A stretch of 64,000 nucleotides of DNA from contig JBEBIT010000003.1 in the NCBI GenBank assembly GCA_040080215.1, forward strand, positions 55,892 through 119,891, given 5' to 3'. This stretch comes from CAIUGU01 sp040080215. Its GTDB lineage: Bacteria > Pseudomonadota > Gammaproteobacteria > Steroidobacterales > Steroidobacteraceae. Numbering within the stretch: position 1 is the stretch's first letter; each line of letters starts with the position of its first letter. Under the pieces are notes generated by a model. The model had not been told where the DNA came from and made no database searches. It saw only the letters and a program-made list of their open reading frames with translations. Both the position numbers and the translations under genes were made by a program. This document shows, piece by piece, positions 19,891-29,597 of this stretch.

Positions 19891-21313
19891 TGTTCCGCCA
19901 CGCACCTGAGTGCCAGCGAAGGTACATGGCGAGCCCCAGCGCAGTGATGTACAGCACGGCAGCGATCCAGCCGCCGATCGCGCCGAGGCCGAATTGCGGC
20001 AACCAGTCCACCCATCCCTGACCTGGCGAAAAAGTCAGCATGTGCGCCAGTGGCACGAAGATCAGCCACGATAGCGCCAGCACCATTGCAGCGGGTACCA
20101 AGGCGTCGCCTGCGCCACGCAGGCAGAAACTGGATCCAAAATTCAGACCGTCAAAGAGCTGGTAAGCGGCGGCAATCCACAGGATCGCGGTTCCCGTACG
20201 AACTACCTCGGCAGCCAGCGGATCGTTCGAGGGAACAAAGGTCGGGACCAGCCAGGGCCCGCATGCGGCAATCAGCAAACCCACAAGCGCCATGTAACCC
20301 GTGCACAGCGCAATGATGAAGTTGCCGATACGGCGCGCCCACTCCCTGTCGTCGGCGCCGATCGCCTGGCCCACGAGCGTGGTTCCGGTCATCGCGATGC
20401 CTACCGCGGGCATGTACGCAATCGACGTCAGCATCATCGCAATCTGGGTCGCCGCGCCGTCCACCGGGCTCAAGCGAACTTCCATCAGCTGGAAGAGCGC
20501 GAAGCCGATGAGATCCGCTGCAATCAACACGCCCATCGGAAAGCCGAGCGCAAGCTGGTCCAGTAGTCGCCGCGGATGCAAATGCCACGTGAAGCGCGAC
20601 TTGAACTCGCGGTGGATGCGAGGACCGAGGAACAGGCAGAGCGAGACAACAACGCCGCAGCCCAAAGCCGCCGTCGTCGCCCAGGCGGATCCCGCGATGC
20701 CCATCTGCAGTTCGACGATGAACAGCTGGTTGAGTAGTGCGTTCAGCACGGCAACGCCGAGATTCACGAAGAGGGTGACTTGCGGGCGCGCAATGCCATT
20801 GAAGAAGCCGAGAACCGCCCAAAGCGCGACTCCGAGCGAAGCGCCCGCAAGCCTTGGAATCCAGTACTCGACGGCAAGGGCGCTGATCGTCGGATCCAGA
20901 TCGAACAGCGAAAGCAGGGGGGTACCTCCGTAGGCGATTGCGATGAAGAGCGGGGACGTCATGGCGGCGGCCCAGAGGGCAGTCCATGTCGCCTGGGCGG
21001 CACGAAGCCTGCGTCGCCCGCCATATGCCTGGGCCACTATGGTCTGCACCGCGAGACCAACGCCTCCAAGCAGCATGATGCAGACGAGGACGATCCAGTG
21101 GATCGATGCAATGGCAGCCAGCGCCTGGGTCGATATGCGACCGATGAACCACGTATCCGTCAGGTTGAGCACCGCCTGCACGGCGCTGTTGGCCATGAAG
21201 GGGCCGGCAAGGGCGAGAACCAGCTTCCAGTCAACGCGCGTGCGCCCCTGGGCATCGGTCTTCCGACCGGCTAGATGCGACGGTGCCCGCCGGTCTGCTC
21301 CTGGTGTTGCCAT
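19877..21313 (-). CDS. MATE family efflux transporter
   Basis: A 478-residue inner-membrane protein with about 12 hydrophobic helices in two homologous halves. Each half opens with a MATE-like pattern (LALAGPFMANSAVQAVLNLTDTWFIG; VAQAYGG; later GIAMTGTTLVGQAIGA). Such proteins expel cationic drugs or metabolites in exchange for Na+ or H+. The start MATPGADRRAPS is chosen over a frame extending 105 bases further, because that extension would run into the divergent phospholipase gene. Confidence 0.93.
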   Translation of the reverse strand: MATPGADRRAPSHLAGRKTDAQGRTRVDWKLVLALAGPFMANSAVQAVLNLTDTWFIGRISTQALAAIASIHWIVLVCIMLLGGVGLAVQTIVAQAYGGRRRLRAAQATWTALWAAAMTSPLFIAIAYGGTPLLSLFDLDPTISALAVEYWIPRLAGASLGVALWAVLGFFNGIARPQVTLFVNLGVAVLNALLNQLFIVELQMGIAGSAWATTAALGCGVVVSLCLFLGPRIHREFKSRFTWHLHPRRLLDQLALGFPMGVLIAADLIGFALFQLMEVRLSPVDGAATQIAMMLTSIAYMPAVGIAMTGTTLVGQAIGADDREWARRIGNFIIALCTGYMALVGLLIAACGPWLVPTFVPSNDPLAAEVVRTGTAILWIAAAYQLFDGLNFGSSFCLRGAGDALVPAAMVLALSWLIFVPLAHMLTFSPGQGWVDWLPQFGLGAIGGWIAAVLYITALGLAMYLRWHSGAWRNITVH

Positions 21314-21409
21314 CGCACGATTCCCCAACCGACCGGGCAGATCCCAGACAGCCCGAGACCAAGGCGGCGCAGGGTAACGCCAACGGGGTACCAGTGCCAG
21401 CGATAGCGC

Positions 21410-22939
21410 ATGACCCAACCGGCGATTCGATTAGACTTGCAGCCCGTGGGCCCTGCAAGCACCTCCCTGTCCGAAACGCTCCTGAAGCACACCGGCGAGT
21501 CCGCGGGTGTGCTGCAGCAGTTGGCAGCATCCACTGACGTACCACCGGGTCAATCTGGCTGTGCGTTGATTCAGGACGGGCGCACCGCCTTGATCGCACG
21601 ACTGGCGCTCGCCAGGCACGCGAGCCATACACTCGACGTGCAGTACTACCTCTGGCACGACGATGAGACGGGCAGGCTCCTGGCGCGAGGCCTGCTCGAT
21701 GCCGCTGATCGCGGTGTTCGCATACGCATGCTGATTGATGACATTCATCTGGCCGGTCGGGAGACCGGCTGGGTGGTGCTCGATCGTCATCGCAACATCT
21801 CCATCCGCATCTTCAACCCCTTCCGTGTCCGCGCCTGGCCCAGCTTGAAGCGACTGGTGGAAGTGATCCGCGAGGGAGGACGCCTCAACCACAGGATGCA
21901 CAACAAGGCGTTTGTTGCCGATCGAGCGATGGCCATCGTGGGTGGTCGAAACATCGGAGACGAATACTTTGCGGCCAGCCCGCTTGCGAATTTCCGCGAC
22001 ATGGACCTGCTGGCGCTGGGACCCGTGGTGGACGAGATCAGCGCAAGCTTCGAGACCTTCTGGGACTGTCCGTATTCGGTTCCTGTACGCAGTATTGCCC
22101 CTGTGCGTCCGACGAAGCGCTTCGTGCGCAGGTGGTATCGGCGTTTGAGGCGACTGCGGCTTCCGCGAGCCTCGCTGGCTGGGTATGCGGAACTGGATCC
22201 GGAGCAGTTGCGCGGGGAACTGGAGACGCTGCTCGGACGCGTGCACAAGGGGCGCGCCACTGCGATCTATGACTTGCCGGACAAGGCTGGAGGAAACCCC
22301 TCTGCCCGGATGACCGACGCCATGCGGTCCCTGGCTGACGAGGCAAAGCAGGAGCTGCTGATCGAGTCTGCCTACTTCATTCCGGACGAACGCACACTGG
22401 AGGCAATCGAGCTGCTTCGGGAGCGGGGCGTCGAGGTCACGCTCCTGACGAACTCGTTGGCGTCGAACGACGTGGTTGCCGCCCATGCCGGCTATGCCGT
22501 GCACAGGCGACGCCTGCTTCAGCTGGGAGTCAAACTGTTCGAGGTACGCAGCCGCGTGGCGCGAAGCACTGCCACCATTTCCGGCACACAGGCAGGTTCA
22601 CAGGCGAGCCTGCATTCCAAGGCAGTGGTTCTCGACCGCAAGGTGGTATTCATTGGCACCCTGAATCTCGATCCGCGATCCCTCTACATCAATACCGAGA
22701 TCGGACTGATCGTCGAGAGCGGGGATTTGGCGAGAGAGGTCGCCTCGGTCATCGAGCAAGCGCTTGCGGGAACCACCAGCTTCAGCGTGCGGCTCCAGCC
22801 CGAAGGGCCTGGCGGAAAAGTGCGGTGGTTTGCGTCTGCTACTGGCGGAGAACTGCTGGCCGATGAACCCGAGTCGGGTTGGCCGAGAAGGCTGCTTTCA
22901 TGGATCTACCAGCGGGTGCCGCTGCACCACTGGCTCTAG
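21410..22939 (+). CDS. phospholipase D family protein (cardiolipin synthase C-like)
   Basis: A 509-residue protein with two PLD/HKD active-site motifs: HNKAFVADRAMAIVGGRNIGDEY (about residues 164-186) and HSKAVVLDRKVVFIGTLNLDPRS (about 402-424). The spacing and the conserved YYLWHDDETGRLLA and DLLALGPVV segments resemble ClsC/YmdC, which condenses phosphatidylglycerol and phosphatidylethanolamine into cardiolipin. Only a weakly hydrophobic N-terminus is present, as in ClsC. The gene is divergent from the MATE transporter. Confidence 0.88.
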   Translation: MTQPAIRLDLQPVGPASTSLSETLLKHTGESAGVLQQLAASTDVPPGQSGCALIQDGRTALIARLALARHASHTLDVQYYLWHDDETGRLLARGLLDAADRGVRIRMLIDDIHLAGRETGWVVLDRHRNISIRIFNPFRVRAWPSLKRLVEVIREGGRLNHRMHNKAFVADRAMAIVGGRNIGDEYFAASPLANFRDMDLLALGPVVDEISASFETFWDCPYSVPVRSIAPVRPTKRFVRRWYRRLRRLRLPRASLAGYAELDPEQLRGELETLLGRVHKGRATAIYDLPDKAGGNPSARMTDAMRSLADEAKQELLIESAYFIPDERTLEAIELLRERGVEVTLLTNSLASNDVVAAHAGYAVHRRRLLQLGVKLFEVRSRVARSTATISGTQAGSQASLHSKAVVLDRKVVFIGTLNLDPRSLYINTEIGLIVESGDLAREVASVIEQALAGTTSFSVRLQPEGPGGKVRWFASATGGELLADEPESGWPRRLLSWIYQRVPLHHWL

Positions 22940-22973
22940 CGTCTGCTCAAGCGACGGTCCGTTCTCGTCGCGT

Positions 22974-24938
22974 TCAGTTGGAGATGTCGAAGCGGAGGCG
23001 AGTAGCGGCGCGCTGTGGAACCGCGCTACCTGCCCGGACAACCGGTGCAAATCTCCATCCCTTTACCGCAGTGATGGCTGCCGCATCGAATACTGCTGCC
23101 GGTTCGGCACTCACTACGGTAATGTCTTCCACGGTACCGGTGACGGTGACCGTGAACTGCAGGTCGACCCAACCTGTTACGCCACGACGCCGAGGCCCTT
23201 CCGGATAGACGGCAGCCACGGTTCGCGTGCGCTGCAGGGAGCCTGCCGAGATCACGTTCTTCTTGAAATCTGCATCCGCACGTTGCTTGTCAAGGTCTCG
23301 CTGGACGCTGGCGAGCGAATCCTCGCTTCCCCGTACGCCAAGGTCGAGAGCTGCCGCGAGGGACCTGCCCGCGCCGTCAAAGTCCTGTTGGCCGAGCGAC
23401 TGTCGGCCGGCTGCGATCAATCGGTCCTTCAATTCCGTGAGCAGTCGCTGCACTTCCGCATCGTTGGCATTCGCCGCGCGCGCCGCCAGAAGATGATCCT
23501 TCGCGCTGTCCCCCGCGGGATCAAGCAATCGTCCTTCTCCAAGCCTTGCGCGACCAAGGGCCGTGGCGTTGGCAACCGTAGTGGCAGCTGCCGCTGTGGC
23601 TGCCGGCGGGGATGCGGATCTGGAAGGGGCTTGATCTGCCAGTGATCTCTCAAGCGCAGCAATTCTTGCGTCTGACGGACTCAGATCCCGGGCTGCAGCG
23701 GCCAGTGCAACAGCTTGATCGCGTTGACCCGCAGAGAGGGCCTTGTCGCCGTCCGTGATGAGCCTGGAAGTCAAGTCGCGGAATCCCTGGATCACCGCTG
23801 GCTCAGTGGGATCGAGGCGCCGCGCTTCGAACAGTGCATCCCTGGCGCTCTGGCCCGCTGGGGACAGCAGTCGCCCCGATTCCATGCGCTGGTTGACCTG
23901 CTGCAAAACGGTCCTCAGCCTCGCGCTGACGTCACGGGCTTGGGTCAGTTGGAGTCGTTCGCGCTCACGCTGCAGCTGCGCGTCCAGGAAGGCCAGACGC
24001 GGATGATCGCCCTGGATGTTCCGTGCGAGCTCAAGTGCTACAACGGCCTGGTCGGTGCGTTCCGCCAGCAGGGCTGCTTCCGCACGCTCGACAATCCGGT
24101 CTGCTACTGCACGAATTCCGGCCTGCGCCTGCGCATTGCGAGGATCCATGCCGAGCGCCGCGCGGTAGTGTTCGAGTGCACTGTTGCCGGGCGGTTCCAC
24201 GAATTGCTGACGTTCCATGGCTTGCGCGGCCAGCGAAAGTTCGGTCTGGACAGGTGCGGATGCAGCGGCGGCAGCCACTGGCGTATTCGCCTGTTCCACA
24301 GGTGCAGTAGCTGCAGGGTTGCCTCCTTCGGTGCCAGGACGACTCAGGAACCAACCGGCAATGGCGGCAATGGCCAGCACGGCGATGCCTGCCGGAACTG
24401 CAAACTTGGGCAGCGGCCCCCTGGGTGGACTCGATGTGGCCTGCGGCTCAACGGGTTGGGCATTCTCCAGGCTGCGCTCGACGCGGCGACGTAGCGCGGC
24501 TTCAAGCGTCAGGCGTGTTTGCCCGAGCGCTAATGGAACGAGCAGGAAGCGGTAAATCTGTCCCGATGCAGTGAGCTTCATGAGGCCGGCGCCTTCCTCG
24601 CGACGGCCCGCAACGATGAGAACAAGATCGGGGAACTGGCGTGAAACCTGAGTTGCGATTGCAGCGGCGTCGGGAGCGCCGGCGGCATCAAGCACCAGAA
24701 CATCTGGCTGCACAGACGCAAGCTGGTCTGAGACCTGATCGAGATCAGATGTCTGGATCACGGTGGCATCGCGCGGCGAAGCCTTCCTTACTGTATCGAT
24801 CAGCGTGGCATCCCTCGTGAAGACGAGGACTGAAGTGCGTGCGGAGTCGCTGCGCCCTACGATGTCCGGAAATTGGGTCACGTTGCCAGCTTCCATGGCT
24901 GATTCATCCTCCAGACGAACGGTATCCACCTGAGGCAT
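22974..24938 (-). CDS. receiver-like / TM / TonB-C composite protein
   Basis: A 654-residue protein of unusual architecture. Residues 35-135 look like a response-regulator receiver fold (SVLVFTRDATLIDTV, PDVLVLDAAG, LVLIVAGRREE). A single membrane helix lies at about 180-198 (FAVPAGIAVLAIAAIAGWFL). A long helical region with repeat-like segments follows (GRLLSPAGQSARDALFEARR; GRLLDPAGDSAKDHLLAARA), resembling tetratricopeptides. The last 80 residues are a TonB C-terminal domain (YPEGPRRRGVTGWVDLQFTVTVTGTVEDITVVSAEPAAVFDAAAI). It is probably an inner-membrane protein with a cytoplasmic N-terminus and periplasmic C-terminus. No ExbB/ExbD is nearby. The start MPQVDTVRL is a best guess. Confidence 0.75.
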   Translation of the reverse strand: MPQVDTVRLEDESAMEAGNVTQFPDIVGRSDSARTSVLVFTRDATLIDTVRKASPRDATVIQTSDLDQVSDQLASVQPDVLVLDAAGAPDAAAIATQVSRQFPDLVLIVAGRREEGAGLMKLTASGQIYRFLLVPLALGQTRLTLEAALRRRVERSLENAQPVEPQATSSPPRGPLPKFAVPAGIAVLAIAAIAGWFLSRPGTEGGNPAATAPVEQANTPVAAAAASAPVQTELSLAAQAMERQQFVEPPGNSALEHYRAALGMDPRNAQAQAGIRAVADRIVERAEAALLAERTDQAVVALELARNIQGDHPRLAFLDAQLQRERERLQLTQARDVSARLRTVLQQVNQRMESGRLLSPAGQSARDALFEARRLDPTEPAVIQGFRDLTSRLITDGDKALSAGQRDQAVALAAAARDLSPSDARIAALERSLADQAPSRSASPPAATAAAATTVANATALGRARLGEGRLLDPAGDSAKDHLLAARAANANDAEVQRLLTELKDRLIAAGRQSLGQQDFDGAGRSLAAALDLGVRGSEDSLASVQRDLDKQRADADFKKNVISAGSLQRTRTVAAVYPEGPRRRGVTGWVDLQFTVTVTGTVEDITVVSAEPAAVFDAAAITAVKGWRFAPVVRAGSAVPQRAATRLRFDISN

Positions 24939-25246
24939 GGCGACGCTTCTCCCTGAACCCCCGCTGCGCGAACCCATGCCATGCTACTTGGGATCGCCCG
25001 GCGATCTGAGACCTGTGTCCGGTTTTGGATACATGTCGTCATTTGCAGCACCAAATTAAGACAATTCGCGTCGAAAGTGGGGTCCCGTCGCCAGTGCATC
25101 GGGAATCTTCCTGCAAATAATGCGCATCGGCAACACGGCATTGCGTCATCGGATTGCAGCCTGAGGTGGCAACGCCTCACCCCCTGCACCAATGACCCGG
25201 ACATCTCGAGCCCCGCATGGGGCGCAACTGGAGTGACAGGACAGGC

Positions 25247-27484
25247 ATGGCCAAGATTCTCATCGCTTACGAGCGCGAATCCGAGTCGAGCATGCTCGAT
25301 GAATTGCTGACCGGGCGGGGGCACAGGGTCGTCCGCTACGGCAATGGCATTGAGGCGCTGGAAGCTGCGCGCCGAGAACCGCCAGACCTCGTCCTGTCTG
25401 ACATCCTGTTGCCTAAGATGGATGGCTTCGCGCTGTGCCGGAAGTGGAAGCAGGACGAAAGGCTGCAGTCCATTCCATTCATCTTTTTCACCACCCGCCA
25501 TGACGACCCGAAGTATGAGCGTTTCGCGGAAGAGCTGAACGCAGACCGGTTTCTCGCACGACCGTCTGAACCCGACGCCCTTGTAAACGCCGTTGACGAG
25601 CTGCTCGCCAGGCGCAGTTCATCCGGGACGGGTACCGAACGCCTTCCCGTGTTGAATGAAGCGAATGTGCGGCTCTCCGCGCAAGTCCTTGAGTTGCAGG
25701 CCCAGACACGCCAGCTGGTCGAGAGCACATCGGCTTACCGCGATTTGTTTGACGCAAGCCCATGTCCCCAATGGGTCACTGACCAGCAAACGCATCGACC
25801 CGTACTGGTCAATGACGCTGCTCTTGAACTGCTTGGCTATTCCCGCGACGAATTCCTTGGGCTAACCTCGACTGCGCTGGACGGGCGGGCGACCGCATCC
25901 GCTCTGCTGCCAGGACTCCAGGTACTGCGGCGCAAGGATGGTCATTCCCTGGCGGTGCTTCGGGACACCCGCGTGCATGATTACCGGGGCAGAGGTGCAG
26001 AAATCAGCGCCGCGTGCGATCTGACCGAGCACGCTGAAGCGTTTGCCAGGCTGGAAGCAGAGCTGAAACTGCAACGGACCATCCTGGAGGCTGCACCGGA
26101 TGGCTTCCTGCTGACCAACATTGACGGGAATGTGCTCGACGCAAACCCGGCCTACTGCAAACTCTCGGGCTACTCGAAGGCCGAACTACTCAAGCGAAAG
26201 CTTTCCGACCTCGAGTCGACAGGCGAAACTGACGGCAGTCCCCAGACGAACAAGGCTACTTCAACCCGATATGCGGCGACGCATCGCCACAAGTCTGGTG
26301 TCGCGGTTGACGTTGAGGTGACCTCCCATGATTTGCCAGGAGCGGAGCTGCTTCGTGTCCTGTCTGTCCGCCTGGCCGCGCCCCAAAAAGAAGATCTGGT
26401 CCCACGACGCCTAGCAGCACTTCTTGAAGTCCAACAAGCATCGGCGGGGCTTGACGAACCCGCACTCATGGGACTTGGCGCCGAATTGGCTGCATCTATC
26501 CTGAATAGTCCGGTTGCAGCCGTAGTCGACATTTCCCCCAGCGAAAAGAGCCTCGAAGTTGTCGCCCGGTTCGCCGATGGCCAGCTCTCCACGGAGCGGC
26601 CAAACGCATCCTCCAAATCTCTTGGAAAGACCGGCATCTGGGCAGAATGTGCCAAGAGCGGACTGCCCCAGCTTGCGAACACAGGAAAGAAGGCAGTAAT
26701 CGACGGACTTCCCGGAATCGAACGCTGTGTCGTAATCCCGCTTCGGGACGGCGATGAAACAACAGGCCTGCTCGTCGTTGCCAATCGGGCTAGCGACTAT
26801 TCCGAAGCAGAGAAACTTGAATTGGGTGCGTTCGCAGACGGGCTCTGGAATACGGTAAAGGCGAGGCGGCTGCACCTAGGCACACTGCGCGAACTGCAAC
26901 GCGCAGACATCGCAATGGAGTCACTGATCGCGACGCTGAGTCGCATGATCGACATCCACGATCCGCATACCGCTGGTAGCGCTGCCCGAGTTGCTGTGCT
27001 GGCCGTGGCACTTGGTCGTGAGCTTGGTCTGGACGGCAAGCGGCAGCACGTTCTGCGGATCGCGGGACTACTGCACGATATCGGGACCATGCTGATTCCT
27101 CCCGCGATCCTGGGAAAGCCCCAGTTGTTGACCGAGCAGGAAATGGCTCTGGTCAGGACGCATCCAGTTGCAGGGAAGGGACTCCTCTCGTCCATCGACT
27201 TCAATGCGCCCGTTGCAGACATCGTTGAGCAACACCATGAGCGATTTGATGGCAGCGGCTATCCCCACGCACTGAAGGGCGAAACCATCCTTATTGAGGC
27301 TCGGGTCCTTGCAGTGGCGGATGTGGTTGAGGCGATGTGCTCAAAGCGCGCAGAGCGACCAGCCCTCGGACTCGATGCCGCCCTGGAAGAGCTCGAGCGC
27401 AATTCCGGGCGCCTTTACGATGCGCGAGTCGCAAAGGCATGCATCCGCCTGTTCCGTGAGCACGGATTCCAGCTTACAAGCTGA
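25247..27484 (+). CDS. REC-PAS-PAS-GAF-HD-GYP c-di-GMP phosphodiesterase
   Basis: A 745-residue protein. Order: receiver domain (residues 1-118, phospho-acceptor Asp52 in LSDILLPKMDG), two PAS domains (about 150-390), GAF-like domain (about 405-555), then HD-GYP (about 570-740). The catalytic signature is complete: LLHDIGT, THP, QHHERFDGSGYP, LAVADVVEAM. HD-GYP proteins hydrolyse c-di-GMP to pGpG/GMP. The receiver is atypical: the acidic pair near the first strand is Tyr-Glu (AYERE) and the usual Lys is Arg (FLARPSEP). AGGACAGG precedes the ATG. Directly downstream lie two c-di-GMP riboswitch-led genes, which makes a local signalling circuit plausible. Confidence 0.93.
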   Translation: MAKILIAYERESESSMLDELLTGRGHRVVRYGNGIEALEAARREPPDLVLSDILLPKMDGFALCRKWKQDERLQSIPFIFFTTRHDDPKYERFAEELNADRFLARPSEPDALVNAVDELLARRSSSGTGTERLPVLNEANVRLSAQVLELQAQTRQLVESTSAYRDLFDASPCPQWVTDQQTHRPVLVNDAALELLGYSRDEFLGLTSTALDGRATASALLPGLQVLRRKDGHSLAVLRDTRVHDYRGRGAEISAACDLTEHAEAFARLEAELKLQRTILEAAPDGFLLTNIDGNVLDANPAYCKLSGYSKAELLKRKLSDLESTGETDGSPQTNKATSTRYAATHRHKSGVAVDVEVTSHDLPGAELLRVLSVRLAAPQKEDLVPRRLAALLEVQQASAGLDEPALMGLGAELAASILNSPVAAVVDISPSEKSLEVVARFADGQLSTERPNASSKSLGKTGIWAECAKSGLPQLANTGKKAVIDGLPGIERCVVIPLRDGDETTGLLVVANRASDYSEAEKLELGAFADGLWNTVKARRLHLGTLRELQRADIAMESLIATLSRMIDIHDPHTAGSAARVAVLAVALGRELGLDGKRQHVLRIAGLLHDIGTMLIPPAILGKPQLLTEQEMALVRTHPVAGKGLLSSIDFNAPVADIVEQHHERFDGSGYPHALKGETILIEARVLAVADVVEAMCSKRAERPALGLDAALEELERNSGRLYDARVAKACIRLFREHGFQLTS

Positions 27485-27512
27485 CCTCTACTCTGATCCC
27501 TGCTTTGGCTCA

Positions 27513-27530
27513 CATGACTCCGGAGTCATG
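27513..27530. repeat. 18-bp perfect palindrome CATGACTCCGGAGTCATG
   Basis: A perfect 9+9 inverted repeat without spacer, 29 bases past the HD-GYP stop codon and about 115 bases upstream of the riboswitch. The form suits a dimeric regulator's operator better than a terminator, since no T-run follows. No regulator family is assigned. Confidence 0.5.
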
Positions 27531-27627
27531 CGGGAAAGCCTTACCTCGCAATCGGGATCCGTCGCTCGGCCATTCCGACGCGGCGGCAATTTCCGGCCCC
27601 AAGTCCTTATCGAAGATGCGTCACGTC

Positions 27628-27728
27628 GACCAAGCGCAAAACTGCTGTAAGGCGGTGGCGCAAAGCTTCCGGTCCCAACGAGTTCACGCGCAGGCGTGAC
27701 GCTCGCGGATAGCGGAGTTGCCATTCCG
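27628..27728 (+). ncRNA. c-di-GMP-I (GEMM-I) riboswitch, divergent copy
   Basis: The conserved GEMM-I blocks occur in order: GCAAAAC, a GTAA (GNRA) tetraloop closing ACTGCT/GGCGGT, GGCGCAAAGC, TTCCGGTCC, a long P3 hairpin (TTCACGC/GCGTGA), then GGATAGCGGAGTTGCC. The closing P1 pairs GCAA with TTGC. It differs from the downstream copy by a GTAA instead of GAAA tetraloop and GGCGCAAAG instead of GGACGCAAAG. It lies about 390 bases upstream of an exported Ig-domain gene, on the same strand. Confidence 0.8.
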
Positions 27729-28118
27729 GGTCCTGTACCTGGAGCGTGAACAGCAGACAGCAGCCGCCAAATATCTCGGCCCCTGCTTTCCACTCGCACC
27801 CTTCTACATAGAGATCCTTCAGCTGTGCTTGCGGTCTGCCGCAAGCGTGACGGGCTATGAGCTTGTGCGCATGCCATCTGGAGTCACGGTGGCGAGAGCT
27901 GCTGTCGGACTCTGGAGACGTCGTGGTGAAACGACATCGTCGGACGTGGGAGACATCTTTACGCGCGTGGCAACGAACGTGACTCTCCACAGCGTCGAGA
28001 TGCTTATGTCCGGCATCACCGCATCTCGTGCAGGTCGACGCACACCGAGTCGAACGAGAGAACACGTTGCAGCTGATCGCTGTATTCGCATGAGTCGAGT
28101 CTGAGTAGGGATGACACT

Positions 28119-29597
28119 ATGAATAGCTTCCATCAAGCCGCCGGCCGCTGGGCACTCGCTCTGTTTTCGCTGGTTGTGCTGCTCGTACCAGATGCGCATG
28201 CGGCCTACCGCTACACGAACCGTCCGCCGACAATCAGCGGGACCCCCGCAACGGAAGTTGTGCTCGGGCAGCCCTACAGCTTTGCACCGAATGCAACGGA
28301 TCCCGAGGGCAGGACTCTCGTCTTCTCGATCTTCGGACTTCCACAGTGGGCCAGATTCGACCGCTATACGGGACAACTCAGCGGTACGCCGGGTGCAGCA
28401 AATGTGGGTACAACCGGCAGAATCGTCATCGCGGTATCCGACAAGCGCACAATGGTCTATCTCCCGGAGTTCCGTATAACGGTTCGCTCGGACGCTACGG
28501 GCACGCCAAACACGGCACCCACCATCACGGGCGCAGCGAGCGGCACCGCGACGGTGGGTGTTGCTTACGCCTTTCAGCCCACTGCAAGCGACGCGGAAGG
28601 CAACGCTCTCACTTTCGGCATCGCAAACCAACCGGCTTGGGCCACCTTCAGCAACAGTACGGGACGACTTTCCGGTACGCCGACCACAGCGGAGGCGTTC
28701 TCGGCGATCACGATCAGCGCAAGCGACGGCACAGCAACGACCTCGCTGGCACCGTTTGCGATAGTCGTTTCGGCGCCGACACAGCCGAATGTCGCGCCAA
28801 TCATTTCCGGCACACCTTCAACGACAGTCGGAGCTGGCGTGGCGTACTCATTCCAGCCGACGGCAAGCGATGCAAATGGCAACGCGCTGGGATTCTCCAT
28901 CGCCAACAAGCCTGCATGGGCGAGTTTCAGCACGACGACAGGACGACTCTCCGGTACGCCATCGGGAGCCGCCGTACACTCGGGGATCGTGATCAGTGTG
29001 AGTGATGGCATAGCCACGACCTCGTTGCCGGCCTTCGCAATCACGGTTACTGCGGCTGCCAATCGGGCGCCCGTCATCGCGGGAACACCTGCCACCTCGA
29101 TCAACGTCGGCGGCACTTACTCCTTTACCCCTGCGGCCAGTGATGCGGATGGCAATCCACTGACGTTCAGTATCGCGAACAAGCCAATCTGGGCTACGTT
29201 CAATGCGGCAACCGGCCAACTGAGTGGCGCGCCAGCAGCTGGCAATGTCGCGACATTCTCGGGAATCTCCATTACCGTCAGCGATGGACTGGCCATCGCG
29301 ACGCTCGCGCCCTTTGCGATCTCGGTGGCCCAGATTTCCGTCGGCAGCGCATCGCTCACCTGGGTTGCTCCCACCCAGAACACGGATGGAACCGCGCTGA
29401 CCAATCTCTCCGGCTACCGGGTCTATTACGGAACGAGCGCGACGACGATGACGCAGACCGTCACCATAGCCAATGCCAGCATCTCTACCTACGTCGTAGA
29501 CAATCTGTCCCCCGCAACCTGGTATTTCGCAGTAAAGGCCATTGCGAACGGACAGGAGAGCGCTCTTTCGAAAACCGCATTGAAGGTCGTCCAATAG
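28119..29597 (+). CDS. exported multi-Ig (He_PIG) and fibronectin-III protein
   Basis: A 492-residue exported protein. The signal peptide is MNSFHQAAGRWALALFSLVV.., with cleavage predicted after DAHA (residue 28). Four putative-Ig (He_PIG, cadherin-like) domains lie at about 36-123, 132-218, 225-311 and 316-403. Each shows the pattern APxIxGTPxTxVxVGxxYxF, SDADGN, LTFSIANKPxWATF and TGxLSGTP. A fibronectin type III domain (408-492) closes the protein. No anchor, LPXTG or PEP-CTERM is seen. AGGGA precedes the ATG. This is likely a cell-surface or matrix protein under c-di-GMP control. Its ligand is unknown. Confidence 0.85.
   Translation: MNSFHQAAGRWALALFSLVVLLVPDAHAAYRYTNRPPTISGTPATEVVLGQPYSFAPNATDPEGRTLVFSIFGLPQWARFDRYTGQLSGTPGAANVGTTGRIVIAVSDKRTMVYLPEFRITVRSDATGTPNTAPTITGAASGTATVGVAYAFQPTASDAEGNALTFGIANQPAWATFSNSTGRLSGTPTTAEAFSAITISASDGTATTSLAPFAIVVSAPTQPNVAPIISGTPSTTVGAGVAYSFQPTASDANGNALGFSIANKPAWASFSTTTGRLSGTPSGAAVHSGIVISVSDGIATTSLPAFAITVTAAANRAPVIAGTPATSINVGGTYSFTPAASDADGNPLTFSIANKPIWATFNAATGQLSGAPAAGNVATFSGISITVSDGLAIATLAPFAISVAQISVGSASLTWVAPTQNTDGTALTNLSGYRVYYGTSATTMTQTVTIANASISTYVVDNLSPATWYFAVKAIANGQESALSKTALKVVQ

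Larger units (their letters stand above)
27485..28118. other. 634-base intergenic leader region
   Basis: No convincing protein gene. It holds an 18-bp perfect palindrome just after the HD-GYP gene and a c-di-GMP-I-like riboswitch. About 390 bases of leader follow before the Ig-domain gene. Open frames in the leader have no recognisable protein character. Confidence 0.6.

Noticed and set aside
27718..28104. 128-codon frame in the riboswitch leader
   Set aside because: It begins inside the riboswitch, has no ribosome-binding site and no protein-like pattern.
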